Of a DNA stretch of 64,000 nucleotides, positions 48,982-59,696 are shown piece after piece. Source of the stretch: Gossypium raimondii (lineage: Eukaryota > Streptophyta > Magnoliopsida > Malvales > Malvaceae). Every line of letters starts with the position of its first letter. Position 1 is the first letter of the stretch. Made by a program: the position numbers and the translations under genes. The notes under the pieces are model-generated. The model ran no database searches, was not told the DNA's origin, and saw nothing but the letters and a program-made list of their open reading frames with translations. The stretch covers positions 35,001,733 through 35,065,732 of the forward strand of contig NC_068571.1 of NCBI RefSeq assembly GCF_025698545.1, read 5' to 3'.

Positions 48982-50785
48982 ATGGCGTGGAACAATGGAA
49001 ATGTGCAAGTGTACACAATCGCAACAAGTAATAAAGTGACAAGTAAATGTCGAGTTATCATACCCACAGGGACTGTGTAATAAATTATTTATGAATGCAA
49101 TTAAAAACTCTTTGGTGAAGAAAAATATTTTGATTTGAGGAAGTGATTAAAAACTAAAATTTAACTAAGTAAAATAAAATAAAAATAAAAGTTCCAATGC
49201 ACGATTTCAAAAGATGATTTTAATCAAGATGACATAATTGTGTTAGATTAATTACATTTCTTAACTTAGAATTACTAAACTCATGTTCATGTTGTTACGA
49301 ATAAATTCACGACGACTTGGTAATTTGTTAACTACTATTCATACATACTTATTAAATTAACTAATCTCTTAAACATTTTCCAATGTCAATTCAAACAATT
49401 ATTCAATCTTCATAAGCACATAAATGATTAAGTGAGGTAACAACGTATTCCTACATTGAAACAGTTTAATCACAATAATCTTGTAAGTTATGCAAGGCTA
49501 ATGTGCCGTCTAATACCATCGCTAATTTAACCCTCAACTACCTTAGAAGATTAAACATGAATTGATTAAGTATTGTGTCAATTAATTACAATTTCAACAC
49601 AATTAAATAATTAATTCATTAGTTAGCTCACAATTATAACGCAAGAATAACTTAACCATGATTTTCCTTAATCAAACAACTTACCAAGGCTTATAAGAAC
49701 ACAAACATGATTTTAGTAACCTAAGTGGACGAAATGCAATCAACCTAACATGAATTAAATTTAAGCCATATTAATTAAATTAAACATATCACCATAACAA
49801 GTATTCATAGACATGTTCATAACACCAACAATAAAAATTAAAGGATAGGGAACTAGAATCAAATCTGGTGTTTCTCCGAGGCTTGACTAGTTTGCTCCGC
49901 TCCTCCTTCTCCTCTTGTTCTTGTTGAATCGAGGCTTCTACGAGTACTTGAATATTGCTACCAATGGTGGTTGAAGGGATCTTTTCCAAGAGGGGAAATT
50001 AGCAAGGGAATGGAAGGGAAAAATGGAGAACAAAGGAAGGGTTTTGAAGAGAGAAAGTGAGAGAGCAGTGAAGAATGAAAGGATGGGAGATGTGTTTGAA
50101 ATGAGCAGCCAATGGGGGTATTTATAGGTTGAGTGGGCTACTAAAAATAGCAAAAATCGGCAACGATAGACTCCCCCTATGGCCGGCCACACATGTGGCA
50201 AGTTTGAAGCTTTCAAACTTGCTAAATTTAGCTAGGGGCAAATCTACAAAGGCTTGATAAGTTGAGGGGTTTAAATGCAATTTCAAAGGAGTTTCAAGGG
50301 TTTTTTTTACAAGCCAAATAATCAGCTAAATAATCTGATTAGGTCAACATATGGGACGGCTTTGGGCAGCCCATTGCTTGATTGGATCGGTTTACTCGAT
50401 TTAGCACAACTGGGCCTCCTTTCATAATTAATTAATAATTATTATTTAACCCAAAATAAATTGGATTAAAATTAAAATTAATTATGTTATGAATTAATAT
50501 TCATAATTTGGACCGTCTTAGGCTAAAAAATTAATTCGCCTCGATACTCCAAAATCGTTTCTCAGTTTTGTGCTTCCAACAGTGTCTACCAAGCCAATTT
50601 TCTCCCTTTGTGCGAACCTGTCAAAAATAAATCAAAATTTATTATAAAATTAATTAAAATTTAAAATGTTAATAATTTAAGTATAATTTAATTATTTTAT
50701 AATTATTATATATTTTTAGACAAGAATTACTACAAAATTGCATGAATTTAAGTTAAAAAGGCGTGTGTATATTTTTGTATTTTCA
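48982..50785. mobile_element. 1.8-kb unclassified insertion in copia-2 gag
   Basis: The gag frame is cut and resumes on the other side, with TGGTG repeated at 48977-48981 and 50786-50790. The insert starts ATGGCGTGGAAC and ends GTATTTTCA. A block near 49052 (GTCGAGTTATCATACCCACA) is a repeat often seen in plant genomes. It also has a TATTTATAGG box near 50119. No protein domain or clear terminal repeats were found. A solo LTR with eroded ends is possible. Confidence 0.6.
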
Positions 50786-50846
50786 TGGTGCTGGAGAGAA
50801 ACCTGATGAAGACATTACTTTTTAGAGTAGAATTACTAAGAAATCA

Positions 50847-50858
50847 GCTCTGATACCA
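50847..50858 (-). other. Copia-2 primer-binding site
   Basis: On the minus strand it reads TGGTATCAGAGC, an exact match to the initiator-Met type, 2 bp from the 5' LTR end. Confidence 0.9.
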
Positions 50859-51330
50859 ATTTTAGGAATTGAGAATCAAAACTAAGCAATCACAACAAAG
50901 TCTTGAGCATTAAGCAATAGAGACTTGCTAAACAAACACGAAAATCTGCCTAAGGAGACCAAGAACACCTTGCTTAAGTTAAACCAAAAAGAAGAAGAAA
51001 AATTGTTGAATAATTATCATCATATACCATAAGGAACAAAACATTACATATAGCAAGTAATTAACTTGTCAAAATGAAGAAAGTGTCACCTAAACACACC
51101 TAACTCCACTAACAATGTCTTCAAACTTATAAAATATTGCTTACAGGCTTGGTTAAACTGATTTATCACATCTATTAGCACCAAATTACTACAAATTCAT
51201 TACAATCTTAGTTCAAATGTAATTAAGTAACAAAAACATCATCAAAACAGAAAAATAACATTTGCATGTTCTTCAGCTGCTACCAGCATGGCTCGATCCC
51301 AAAGGGCTGCATGTAAGTCAACTTTTAACA

Positions 51331-51494
51331 CACAGGAGCAATCCCAAAAAATGAATTTAATCGAACAATGATCCGATGTCGAGATGACAAAATAAAAAAC
51401 TTATGATACAAGAATAGATGCGCCCAATCAATATTATAAAAAGTGTGATCGAGCCGTTCGTGAATAAATAAATCAGATCCTCAACCCTGCTCAT
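51331..51494 (-). pseudogene. LINE segment (endonuclease C-terminal side)
   Basis: A short piece of the same LINE ORF2 between copia-2 and the hAT MITE. In broken frame it matches the post-endonuclease region (SDHCSIKF). Its position and orientation agree with the flanking LINE parts. Confidence 0.65.
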
Positions 51495-52698
51495 TAGGGG
51501 TGAGCATTCGATCGAATCGAATCGAAAATTTTCGAGTTAATCGAGTTTTCGAATCTCATTTTATCATCCTAACTTTATTTGAAGTTTTCTCAAATCGAGT
51601 CGAGTGAGATGGAATTCGAATCGAATCGAATCGAATATATTTGTTCGAGTTTAATTTTAAAAAATAATTTGGGTCCTTGTAACCATTGTCACCCATCGTA
51701 ATAAAATTTGTCCACCTTAATCAATTTTTTTATTAACTTTCATCACCTCATAATTTATTTATTAATTTTTTATATACTGGTTAGCTTTTTTGCTTGCTTA
51801 GTTGTTTCAATTATCTTGATTCTTGTCACTATGTATTTTGGAATTAAAAATATATTAAATGTAAAAATATGATTTTTAATAAAAGTTATTTTAAAAATAA
51901 AATGTGAAATTGATACCAATATAAAATTTTAACACTAATATTTTATGGCATAATTAATAATTCAATTTTAATATAAATATTCAATATGACTAAACAATTT
52001 AATAATATAAATAATATAAAATGTGAAATTTAATTTAATAATATAAATAGTAGATATAAATAAAATTATTACTATTTATGTTTAGTGATTTTTTGGGATA
52101 ATTTTGATTTTTATTTGAGAGTAGAGGGTGAGAAGTAAAAGTTTAGGGAAAAATAAAAGTTTTGGGGAATAAAAGTTTGAGGAAAGTAAATAGGGAAGTA
52201 AAATTTTGGAGGAAAATATTAAAAAATTTGGAGGGGAGGGTTTGGGATAGATAGGAGGTGGGATGCTAAGGAAATAAAAGTTTTAGGGGAAAAGTGAGAG
52301 GGAGTAAAAATTTTGGGGGAAAATAAAAGGTTTTGAGGGTTTTGGGGAGTAAAATTTTGAGAAAAAGTAAATGGGAGAGTAAAATTTTGGTGGGAAATGG
52401 ATTTTGGGTAGATTGGGGGGTTGAGAGGGGAGGGGAGTAAAAGTTTTGGAGGGAAAGTGGGAAGGAGTAAAAGTTTTGAAGGAAAAGTAAAAAAGTTTGG
52501 GAGTTTGGAGTAAAAATGTAAAATATTATAGTTTGATATTCGAATTATTCGAATTATTCGAATTCGAAAACTCAACTCGATTCGAACTCGAAATTCGAAA
52601 AAAAAATTCGAGTTGATTCGAATAACTCGATTCGTTTAACTCGAAATTTGAATTTTTTTTCGATTTTTTCAAGTCGAATCGAGTTTTGTTCACCCTTA
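51495..52698. mobile_element. hAT-type MITE (1.2 kb)
   Basis: Termini are TAGGGGTGAGCA and, on the other strand, TAAGGGTGAACA, with an 8-bp duplication CTGCTCAT (51487-51494, 52699-52706). Long subterminal TCGA-rich arms (TCGAATCGAATCGA type) follow at both ends and could fold back on each other. The middle is AT-rich, with a purine-rich repeat array at 52110-52510. There is no transposase, so it is non-autonomous. Confidence 0.88.
52110..52510 (+). repeat. Degenerate purine-rich repeat array
   Basis: Units such as GGGGAGTAAAATTTTG and GGGGAAAATAAAAGTTTTG recur at 20-45 bp spacing. The plus strand is almost free of C. The minus-strand open frame at 52219-52575 is a product of this repetition. 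Confidence 0.8.
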
Positions 52699-52706
52699 CT
52701 GCTCAT

Positions 52707-53290
52707 ACATGAACTAGTACCCAATCAAAGGAATCTCAAGAAAAGCACAATCAAGAATACAACTCTGAAAACCGTCTAGCCAGCCCACTGGATAATCACC
52801 CTGGCCCCACATATCATCCAAAGAGAGAAGGTTATTAAAGTCACCAACACAGACACAAGGCAACCTCAAGGTCAGTGTAAGAGAACGCAACAGCTCCCAA
52901 CTAGCAGATTTACAAGCGGACTCAAGAAATCAATAGAACCCAGTGAGGTGCTATTTTCCCAAATTACCATCATTCACAATCACATCTATATTAGTCCTAG
53001 AGAAGCCAATTATTGAAACATTCGAGCCATTATTCCTAAAAGAAGAAACAACACCACTGATTCCCAATCTATAAACTAACACGGACCTCCTCCTCCAAGC
53101 AAGACAAATCATTGTTCCCAGCAAGCCTCAGAGTCAGGACCGGCCGATACCAAAAGAGATGAAGATGACAAATCACCTTGTTGAACCATCAACTCACCAA
53201 CCCCCGATCATATGAATTCCCAAGCCCAACTTCTCGTGGTCGTTTCCTGACTGCTTATATTCAATATCCATTTAAACAATTTTTCAACGT
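52707..53290 (-). pseudogene. LINE endonuclease region, degenerate
   Basis: This is the 5' part of the LINE. Broken minus-strand frames give endonuclease-like fragments ([25 protein letters not shown] near 52830), where the plant LINE pattern of a loop before a Trp-rich block is expected. Stops are frequent. The left continuation is cut by the MITE and copia insertions; the true 5' end is not clear. Confidence 0.65.
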
Positions 53291-53971
53291 AGCGTGACAA
53301 GGAACAGATTCATTGCATGGACCATGCACATTTCCTTCCAAATTTGTTGAGGTCCCGCAACAGTTGCATTGTTACTATAACATCTTTCACCCATCTGGTA
53401 ACTGATACAGATGGGAGATGTCACTAAAATACTTTACTCTCTTTAAGAAAGTGAATATTTTCTGTGGTATTTAAAACTTAACCACTTCATTCTTAACATT
53501 TGAAAATATATTTCAACAATGTTTTAAGGCTTATCGGCTTAAATCAGAGTCTTTTTAGTTTTGGAAAATGGGAGCTTGATCAAAATTTAAAACTTTAAAA
53601 TATTTTTATTAATCAATAATCCAAATTTAGGACAAATAAAAGATTTTAGAGACAATTTAAATCATTTTAAAAATGTTCAGAGGTGGTTAGAGGAGCTCAG
53701 AACCTAAAACACTTCAAAACATATCCAAACATCACTGTATCGTTTCATTATGAATCATAACATTTAAATGTAAATATAAACTCATCTAAACCTAACTACA
53801 GAACACAAATATATTCACCAATAGAATCTCATTCAAAATGGTTAAGAAAACTATAAAGAATTTAAACTTGACATTCCACTTTACAACCTTACATATACAA
53901 TATATATCTTTGTATACATGCCACCTAATTGAACTCAAATAACATTCAAATGTTTAAAAATAAAACTTTAA
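53291..53971. other. Unresolved intergenic DNA
   Basis: No domain or gene is seen between the LINE and the TIR element. TAA at 53969-53971 is the left target duplication of the next element. Confidence 0.5.
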
Positions 53972-54254
53972 GAGCATGTTTGATTCGCTGTAATGGAATA
54001 GAGGAGTAATGGAATAGATGCGTAATAGAATAGAGGCGTAATAGGTAATTCTTTTGTTTGGTTGAATGGAATGGAATACAGACGTAATAGTATTCTTGTG
54101 TTTGGTTGAATGGAATAGAGGTGTAATAGCATAAAGAAAAAAACTAAAATGACTAGAATACCCTTAGCAGAATTGTTTTTAGGTAGATGATTATTGTTAT
54201 TGTTATTAAATTTTAATAAGATTATTAATATAAATAATAAATAATTTAATCATA

Positions 54255-54515
54255 TTTTAAAATAATTATGATTAAATATAATTTAATAAAATATATAATT
54301 TAATAAAATATATGAATTTACTAAAATCATAATATATAATACTATAAAATATAATTTAAAATAATTATTATTAAATATAATTTAACAAAAATATATAATT
54401 TAATAAAATTCTTAATATTAAATATTCTTATATGAATTTACTAAAATTATAATATATAATACTTAAAATATAATTTAAAATAATTATTATTAAATATAAT
54501 TTAATAAAATATATA
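54255..54515. repeat. AT-rich tandem repeat, about 2.5 units of 115-135 bp
   Basis: Blocks containing ATTAAATATAATTTAATAAA and TATGAATTTACTAAAAT recur in the same order near the left end of the TIR element. Confidence 0.75.
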
Positions 54516-55037
54516 ATTCCCCACGTTATTTGGAGATACAGGATACTAAACTAATTAATTGTTTGACTAATCAAGGTACTTGATTTTGTTTAGCCATAAA
54601 ATACATCAATATATATATTTATGTAATGAGAGTTTTCATTTACATCCGAGTAAAGTTATTTTAATTTTATATTTCAACTAACTTAACATTTTATCTCCTA
54701 TATTCTTTTTGGAATATTAATTTTATTTCAATCTTATACCATTCTTCTATTATCATTTTGATTAAATTTAAGCTTAAATCTTATAAAATAACATGTTTTA
54801 ATAATAAAATAAAACAAACTTATTTTATTAAATTCATAGGTTCAACTTAGTAAACTGTGCTTCTTTTAAAACAAAAAAGGAAAGCAGGTTATGATATAAT
54901 TTGATAAATTAAAATTAGTCAATATCCAAACTTTACAATTTAATCAAAAAGCAAATATTCTCTCCATTGAAGGTGTAGTAGATCACTTCATGCAAGACAA
55001 CAAATCAAAACGCAATTATATAAAGTACAAAATAGAT

Positions 55038-55857
55038 TGTATTTGCCCAAAACAGCAGAGTCTACAGCTTTGGATCGTTCAATGGCAGCATTTTCAAGTT
55101 TCACGGTAACTTTCTCATCTTGTTTCACCAATTCAGTGGCCCGCTTCTCATGTCTATTATCTCTAAGTTGCTGCAAGGTAAATAAAATGCCCATTTATTA
55201 TAAAATTCTATATGACACTAAAGCAAACGGTGTATCAAAAGAAGGTAATTACCCTTCGAAGTATTTTAGCAGGTGTATCATGTGAATGATCATCTGCATG
55301 GAACAAGCGAGATGAGTGAAATTTTACAAAGAGCATTATGCATACATCTAATGAGATAAATAAATTACCATCTAGAAACTTTCCTCTTTATCCCGAGATG
55401 TTTCTTGTTTCAAGTCTGTAGCCTTTTGGTTTGACTTTGAACATGTGAGGATCCAACAAATATCATCAATCGAAACTAAAATCGGAAAAATAGTTCCAAC
55501 AAAAGGATTGAGAAAATGGGAAAGTGCCAATACAAGCGATCGGTTTATTATTCAAACCTTTGAAATAGCATTATCTCGAATCAAGTCTCTACCCCAACAA
55601 CTTTTCATGACGCAGACAAATTGCCTTTTCTAAAGGAATCAAGATTTAGTGGCCCCAAATCAATCGTGCTTGTAGTTACAACATCAACAACCTAAAATTG
55701 ATCAAGTGTGGCATCATATAATTGATGTTAAAATCCAACACTTGTCGAGCAAGAAACATGATTAGCTTGTACGGAATATTCTACAAGATGCATTTACCTC
55801 CTTAGTGAAAAGGTTTTTGATAGATTGCAGAGCCAACCTTTCTCTCCAATCAACATT
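55038..55857 (-). pseudogene. GAUT1: Captured GAUT1 5' exons (galacturonosyltransferase)
   Basis: GAUT1 is the Golgi galacturonosyltransferase that builds homogalacturonan. Here five minus-strand pieces follow its N-terminal half in order. They are 55857-55798 (DWRERLALQS, 20 codons), 55691-55558 (VDVVTTSTIDLGPLNLDSF), about 55440-55371 (LKQETSRDKEES, less certain), 55293-55253 (DTPAKILRR) and 55170-55038 (QLRDNRHEKRATELV, KLENAAIERSKAVDSAVLGK). Introns with AG/GT borders separate them, so this is a genomic copy, not a retrocopy. The membrane anchor exon and the whole GT8 catalytic domain are absent. A Trp codon after NLSAS is now TGA. It is nonfunctional as GAUT1. Confidence 0.87.
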
Positions 55858-55940
55858 CTGCAACCATTTGAAAGTCATAGAGAACGAAGAAGCCATCAAG
55901 TCTGTAACCTAAGACAACCAATGTAAACGGAAAAGCTTTA

Positions 55941-56051
55941 GAATAGGCAACTTGTTTGCTAAAATCACTTTGAATAGGCAACTTGTTTGCTAAAATCACT
56001 TTGAATAGGTAACTTGTTTGCTAAAATCACTTTGAATAGGCAACATGTTTC
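55941..56051 (+). repeat. 31-bp tandem repeat, 3.5 copies
   Basis: GAATAGGCAACTTGTTTGCT plus 11 bp repeats from 55941, 55972, 56003 and 56034. The last, partial unit overlaps the end of the RNase H-like exon, so the array probably grew from that exon. Confidence 0.92.
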
Positions 56052-56125
56052 AACCCTAAAATTATGGCGCGATGTTCAGTAGCATTATTGGTTGTTATGC
56101 CCAAACCCTCGCGCAATTTGCAGAT
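56030..56125 (-). pseudogene. Captured exon of a plant RNase H-like gene
   Basis: After an AG acceptor (minus strand, 56127-56126) the sequence reads ICKLREGLGITTNNATEHRA and then IILGLKH. This matches the KLREGxGxATNNxAEYRALxLGL block of plant nuclear RNase H-like proteins (polynucleotidyl transferase, RNase H-like superfamily). The Glu-Tyr of EYRA is Glu-His here. The downstream side dissolves into 31-bp repeats with stops. One exon only; the identity is good at family level. Confidence 0.72.
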
Positions 56126-56379
56126 CTGTTCAAATAGCATATTATGGAAAGATTTATATGTGGAAAATGTCTAATTTCTAAATGGTTAATTGCATACCAC
56201 ATTTCCAGCATCAGTTTTCAATACAAAGCATTCATCCTTGTTCAAAATTTAATGCAACTCCATAATCATAAACTAAAAACAACTAAAGCATTCAATGTAA
56301 TGACACCCCTCGAGAGTAATGTTCTCGTAAAAGTTTTCCTAAAAAGAGAAGGCTTCATCCAAAACAACCTTGTAATACC

Positions 56380-57262
56380 TCAAGCAGAAGCTGCTGCAAC
56401 CTTCTTCCTTAGTGCTGCTTCAGTAACTAGATCATGATCCAACACCGGAATTGAAATTAGAAACAAACTCCAAAGATATGCTTTGAACAAAACAGAATGA
56501 AAAGAAGCTTAATTATAAACCCGTCAGGCAAAAGAATTAGCAACTCATTACCTTCTCTGAAACCCATCTTGAACCTGCAAGGGACATGGCGCAGATACCT
56601 CATCCTACCGGTTCCTATGGTCTTTCTTCTGATTGCCTTCACACTCCAGTTATCTAAATCCCACAATAAAGCAATTCCCCTTAGATTTAAGGACTAACAC
56701 CAAATTACAATCCAATCGTATCATATAAACACATCAAAACGCATGTTCATTCAAAGTACTTGAAGTATTACTACTGGTATAAGCACATTTCATATCACAT
56801 TACAACTAACAAATCTATGGTTCAGGAAGAAAACACGTTGATTCGAACTACAAGTCCATAGTTTTATATAGAAACATCTTAAAATTTGAATCACACCATT
56901 TTTCCCACCATATTCAGGAAATTGAATTCTTATCTGAATAAACGCATTCAGAGTGAAACCCAAATAGATATTCATGTCAAAAATATTAGTTTTGATATAT
57001 AAGCACATAAAGAAAGAAACCCCACTAGCCAATCCGAGAAATCTAGTTGCAAATTAGACTTAGGAACAAAGTTAACAACAAAAACGAAAAACACGATAAA
57101 CGATCTTGATAACAAAGAAAAAGAGGACGAGGCACTTACATGTCCTCTTACGAGCAAAGAGGAAAGCAGCAGAGAGCAACGGCTCTTCCGGAGATGGAAG
57201 CTACTGGCCACACCTAACGCAGAGTGTGGGTCTTGTTCCTTCTTTACCAAAACTCCTGTTCC
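56380..57262 (-). pseudogene. RPL37: Captured RPL37 gene (ribosomal protein eL37) with introns
   Basis: eL37 is a zinc-ribbon protein of the 60S subunit. Three minus-strand exons are recognisable. 57262-57140 covers [20 protein letters not shown]-like sequence to KRT but with several indels. 56653-56552 is clean ([31 protein letters not shown]). 56426-56380 ends in TEAALRKKVAAASA and a TGA stop. Splice borders are kept: ACAT|GTAAGT, TTTAG|ATAAC, GAAG|GTAATG and CTAG|TTACTG. The intact introns show a DNA-level copy. The frameshifted first exon destroys the zinc-ribbon frame, so no functional eL37 can be made. Confidence 0.9.
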
Positions 57263-57680
57263 TTTCCCCGCACATTACCACTTTTTTAATTTCATTTTCA
57301 AATATACAAGTAGATCAAGGGGTGGAAAAAGAGAAATAAACAGAGATAATCCATGAAGAAATAAAATGAAGAAAGTAAAAGAAATGAACGATTAGAACCG
57401 ATGGCAAAATCAATGGAAGGGAAAAGAAATTACCTAGAAGGGAAACGTGGGAGACTCGGAAGCTTGATGAGGGCAAAAAATGGAAAAGAAAAGATGAAAA
57501 GCAAGCGGAATCCCTAATCCGCGCTGAGGGGGCGTAATAGCTATTATGCGCAATGGGGGTAATAGGCCAGTAACTGATTCGGGTTGTAATGTGATTACAG
57601 CGAACCAAACACCCGTTTGGTTGTGGGCCCGCTGCATAGGGGGAATACATGCCTATTCCCCCCAACCAAACGTCCCCTAA

Positions 57681-59600
57681 ATGTTTGTCAGGTGATGCGA
57701 CGTTCTCAAACTAACATAGCAACTTCTCGATAAATTTGTACCTACATATTTTAAATAACACGTGAGCTATAAAGTTATCTTAAAATTTTATTAACATTGA
57801 GCTCTTTAAAAGATTCATCCAATTAAGTTCACTTAAGCCACATTTAATGGTTTTAACCCATTTATAAACACTTGTCAAGTTAGGGCTCAACTTTAGTCCA
57901 ACTATTTATTATCAAATCCAATTATGCATACGTTTTCAGTTTGTTCGATCCCATTTTATGAACTTTTAAGTTTTAATTTCCTTTCCTTCTGTTAAATCAA
58001 ACTTTATTTAATAATAAGTTTTGATATAATAAATTAAAATAATTTTAAAATAAAAATAAAGTTTAACAAAATTAGTAAAATGATATTTAAATGAAATTTG
58101 AGAGATAAAATTTTGAATCTTATACTTTGAATTCTAAGAAAATTTTAAATCAACTTTTAAATCAAGTTAAAATGATTTCAATCAAGTTAAAATTTTCCTA
58201 ATCAGTTAAACTGTTTTTAAAACAAGTTAGAATAGCTTCAAACCAAAAAATATTGATACATTTTGGCCAAGTATAAATAGTTTCAAAAATATCGATACCT
58301 CCTTAAAAATCGGTACCAAATTGCCATTTTGTTTCTCAACTAATTCAACTAAGTATCGATCCAGTGTCGATACTTTTTCATATGGTATCGATAAAAGTCC
58401 ACTGGAATCGATATCTTTAGCTCCAATAGTCACTAAATTTTACATTAAATGCAAAAAATATCGATACGCCTCTTTAGCTAGTATCAATACTTGTAGTTGC
58501 AGATGATTAAAATACAATGGTTATTTCATCCCCAACGGCTCTATTCATATCTCCAACAACCACGACAGATAAATATTAATTAGGGGGTATAAATACCATC
58601 TTCCAAAGGTCCTACAACACAAGAGAAATTATCAAGCTTAAAGATCAATAAAAAAATAACATTGTGCTTACAATTCTCAACAATTTTCTTTAAACACTTG
58701 TGAGCTTTCATTATTTTCATTCAGCTAAAATGTTTCTCTTTGTAATTGAGCTTAATTTACAAACATTCTAATATTGTAAGAGTTATTTCTTTATTTGCTC
58801 ATTTGTATTTTTTTAGAAGGGTTTGTGTCTTAAGGTTGGGATAAAAATCTTAATGAAGTTTGTAAAGTTAAACCTAGTCTTCAAAGTTTATCAAATTAGT
58901 GAATTTGGAAAAATTCTTAGTAGTGAAATGCTAAGATAGTGGAGTAGGCATCGATGATTGGAATTCAAGTCTATCTACAATATAAGAGTCCTAAAAGATT
59001 TAAATACGATAGAATCTTATCCCTTAGAATTACAAATATTCACCATGATAACTCTAGTTTTACTAGAGTACTTAACTGGGCCAGTAAAGCTTAAGTAAAT
59101 GGATTTATTCATGTAATTCACGAATTCAAGTCTGTTCATATGGGTCAATGAATCCTATTTAATCAATTTACCTCCATGAGACATTTTGTGTGCACTCGTC
59201 AGGTTTTGATCCGTGACCTATGACACTTGTATTAGGAGTCAGATTATGTTTTGTCCCCTTTGCACAAAAAATAAACAACTTAATTCAAGTATGTTAGATC
59301 AAATAGCAATTTGTCCTTCTAATTAAAATTTCCATTTATTTCTATGAATAAAAATTGGCCACTATATATGAATATGAGGACACTTAACATGCCATACGTA
59401 ACAATCTAATTTTTACGCTAGCTAAACTAACTTTTTAAATGTTGAAGTGAATAATTTTTTTATCAGAAAAAATTACTTTACTGAAAAAAAAAAGTATATG
59501 GATAAAATGCAATTTTATGTATATGGATAACATGCAATTTTATTGTCTCTACTTTTCTCTACTGTACTTTGACAGAACATTTTGCTAAGCTTACAACTGA
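57681..59600. other. Intergenic DNA with a cluster of ATCGAT motifs
   Basis: No gene is seen. Between 58245 and 58490 ATCGAT, TATCGATA or one-base variants occur about seven times. A possible TATAAATAC box is at about 58587, but no ORF follows it. The right part is AT-rich upstream sequence of the PPR gene. Confidence 0.5.
59494..59542 (+). repeat. 25-bp direct repeat, two copies, upstream of PPR gene
   Basis: GTATATGGATAAAATGCAAT and GTATATGGATAACATGCAAT begin at 59494 and 59519, within 205 bp of the PPR start codon. Confidence 0.9.
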
Positions 59601-59696
59601 ATAGCTTATCCCTGAACCTCCCTTCAAGGTCTATCTTCTGCTTGGACTCCAATTCTCTTCCTTTTCCCTTGTCTCCAACTTAAAATCATAAATGAG

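Larger units (their letters stand above)
41578..51330 (-). mobile_element. Ty1-copia retrotransposon (copia-2) with three nested insertions
   Basis: The 3' LTR is about 41578-42038 and the 5' LTR 50861-51330, similar along their full length of about 465 bp. A perfect CACAG duplication flanks them (41573-41577, 51331-51335). The primer site TGGTATCAGAGC is exact on the minus strand at 50858-50847. A purine tract (CCAAGGAGGAG) precedes the 3' LTR. Nested inserts are 42403-43097 (MITE), 44116-46447 (LTR unit) and 48982-50785 (unclassified). Without them it is about 4.9 kb, typical of copia. Confidence 0.9.
53972..57677 (-). mobile_element. Pack-type PIF/Harbinger-like element carrying three host gene fragments
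   Basis: The left terminus is GAGCATGTTTGATTCG; the right, on the other strand, is GGGGACGTTTGGTTGG (11 of 16 match). It is flanked by TAA on both sides (53969-53971, 57678-57680), the 3-bp target duplication of PIF/Harbinger. The motif GCGTAATAG recurs near both ends (54020, 54036 and 57532). There is no transposase. The interior holds intron-containing fragments of RPL37, an RNase H-like gene and GAUT1, all on the minus strand. This fits transduplication by a DNA element (Pack-MULE-like, but with Harbinger ends). The TIR assignment is good but not certain; the gene fragments are clear. Confidence 0.78.

Noticed and set aside
52219..52575. A 118-codon minus-strand open frame
   Set aside because: It is a translation of the degenerate purine repeat (Pro/Leu/Phe/Ser repeats), not a protein gene.
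57315..57665. A 116-codon minus-strand frame at the right end of the TIR element
   Set aside because: It runs through the TIR and T-rich subterminal DNA with no domain; the RPL37 exon lies outside it.
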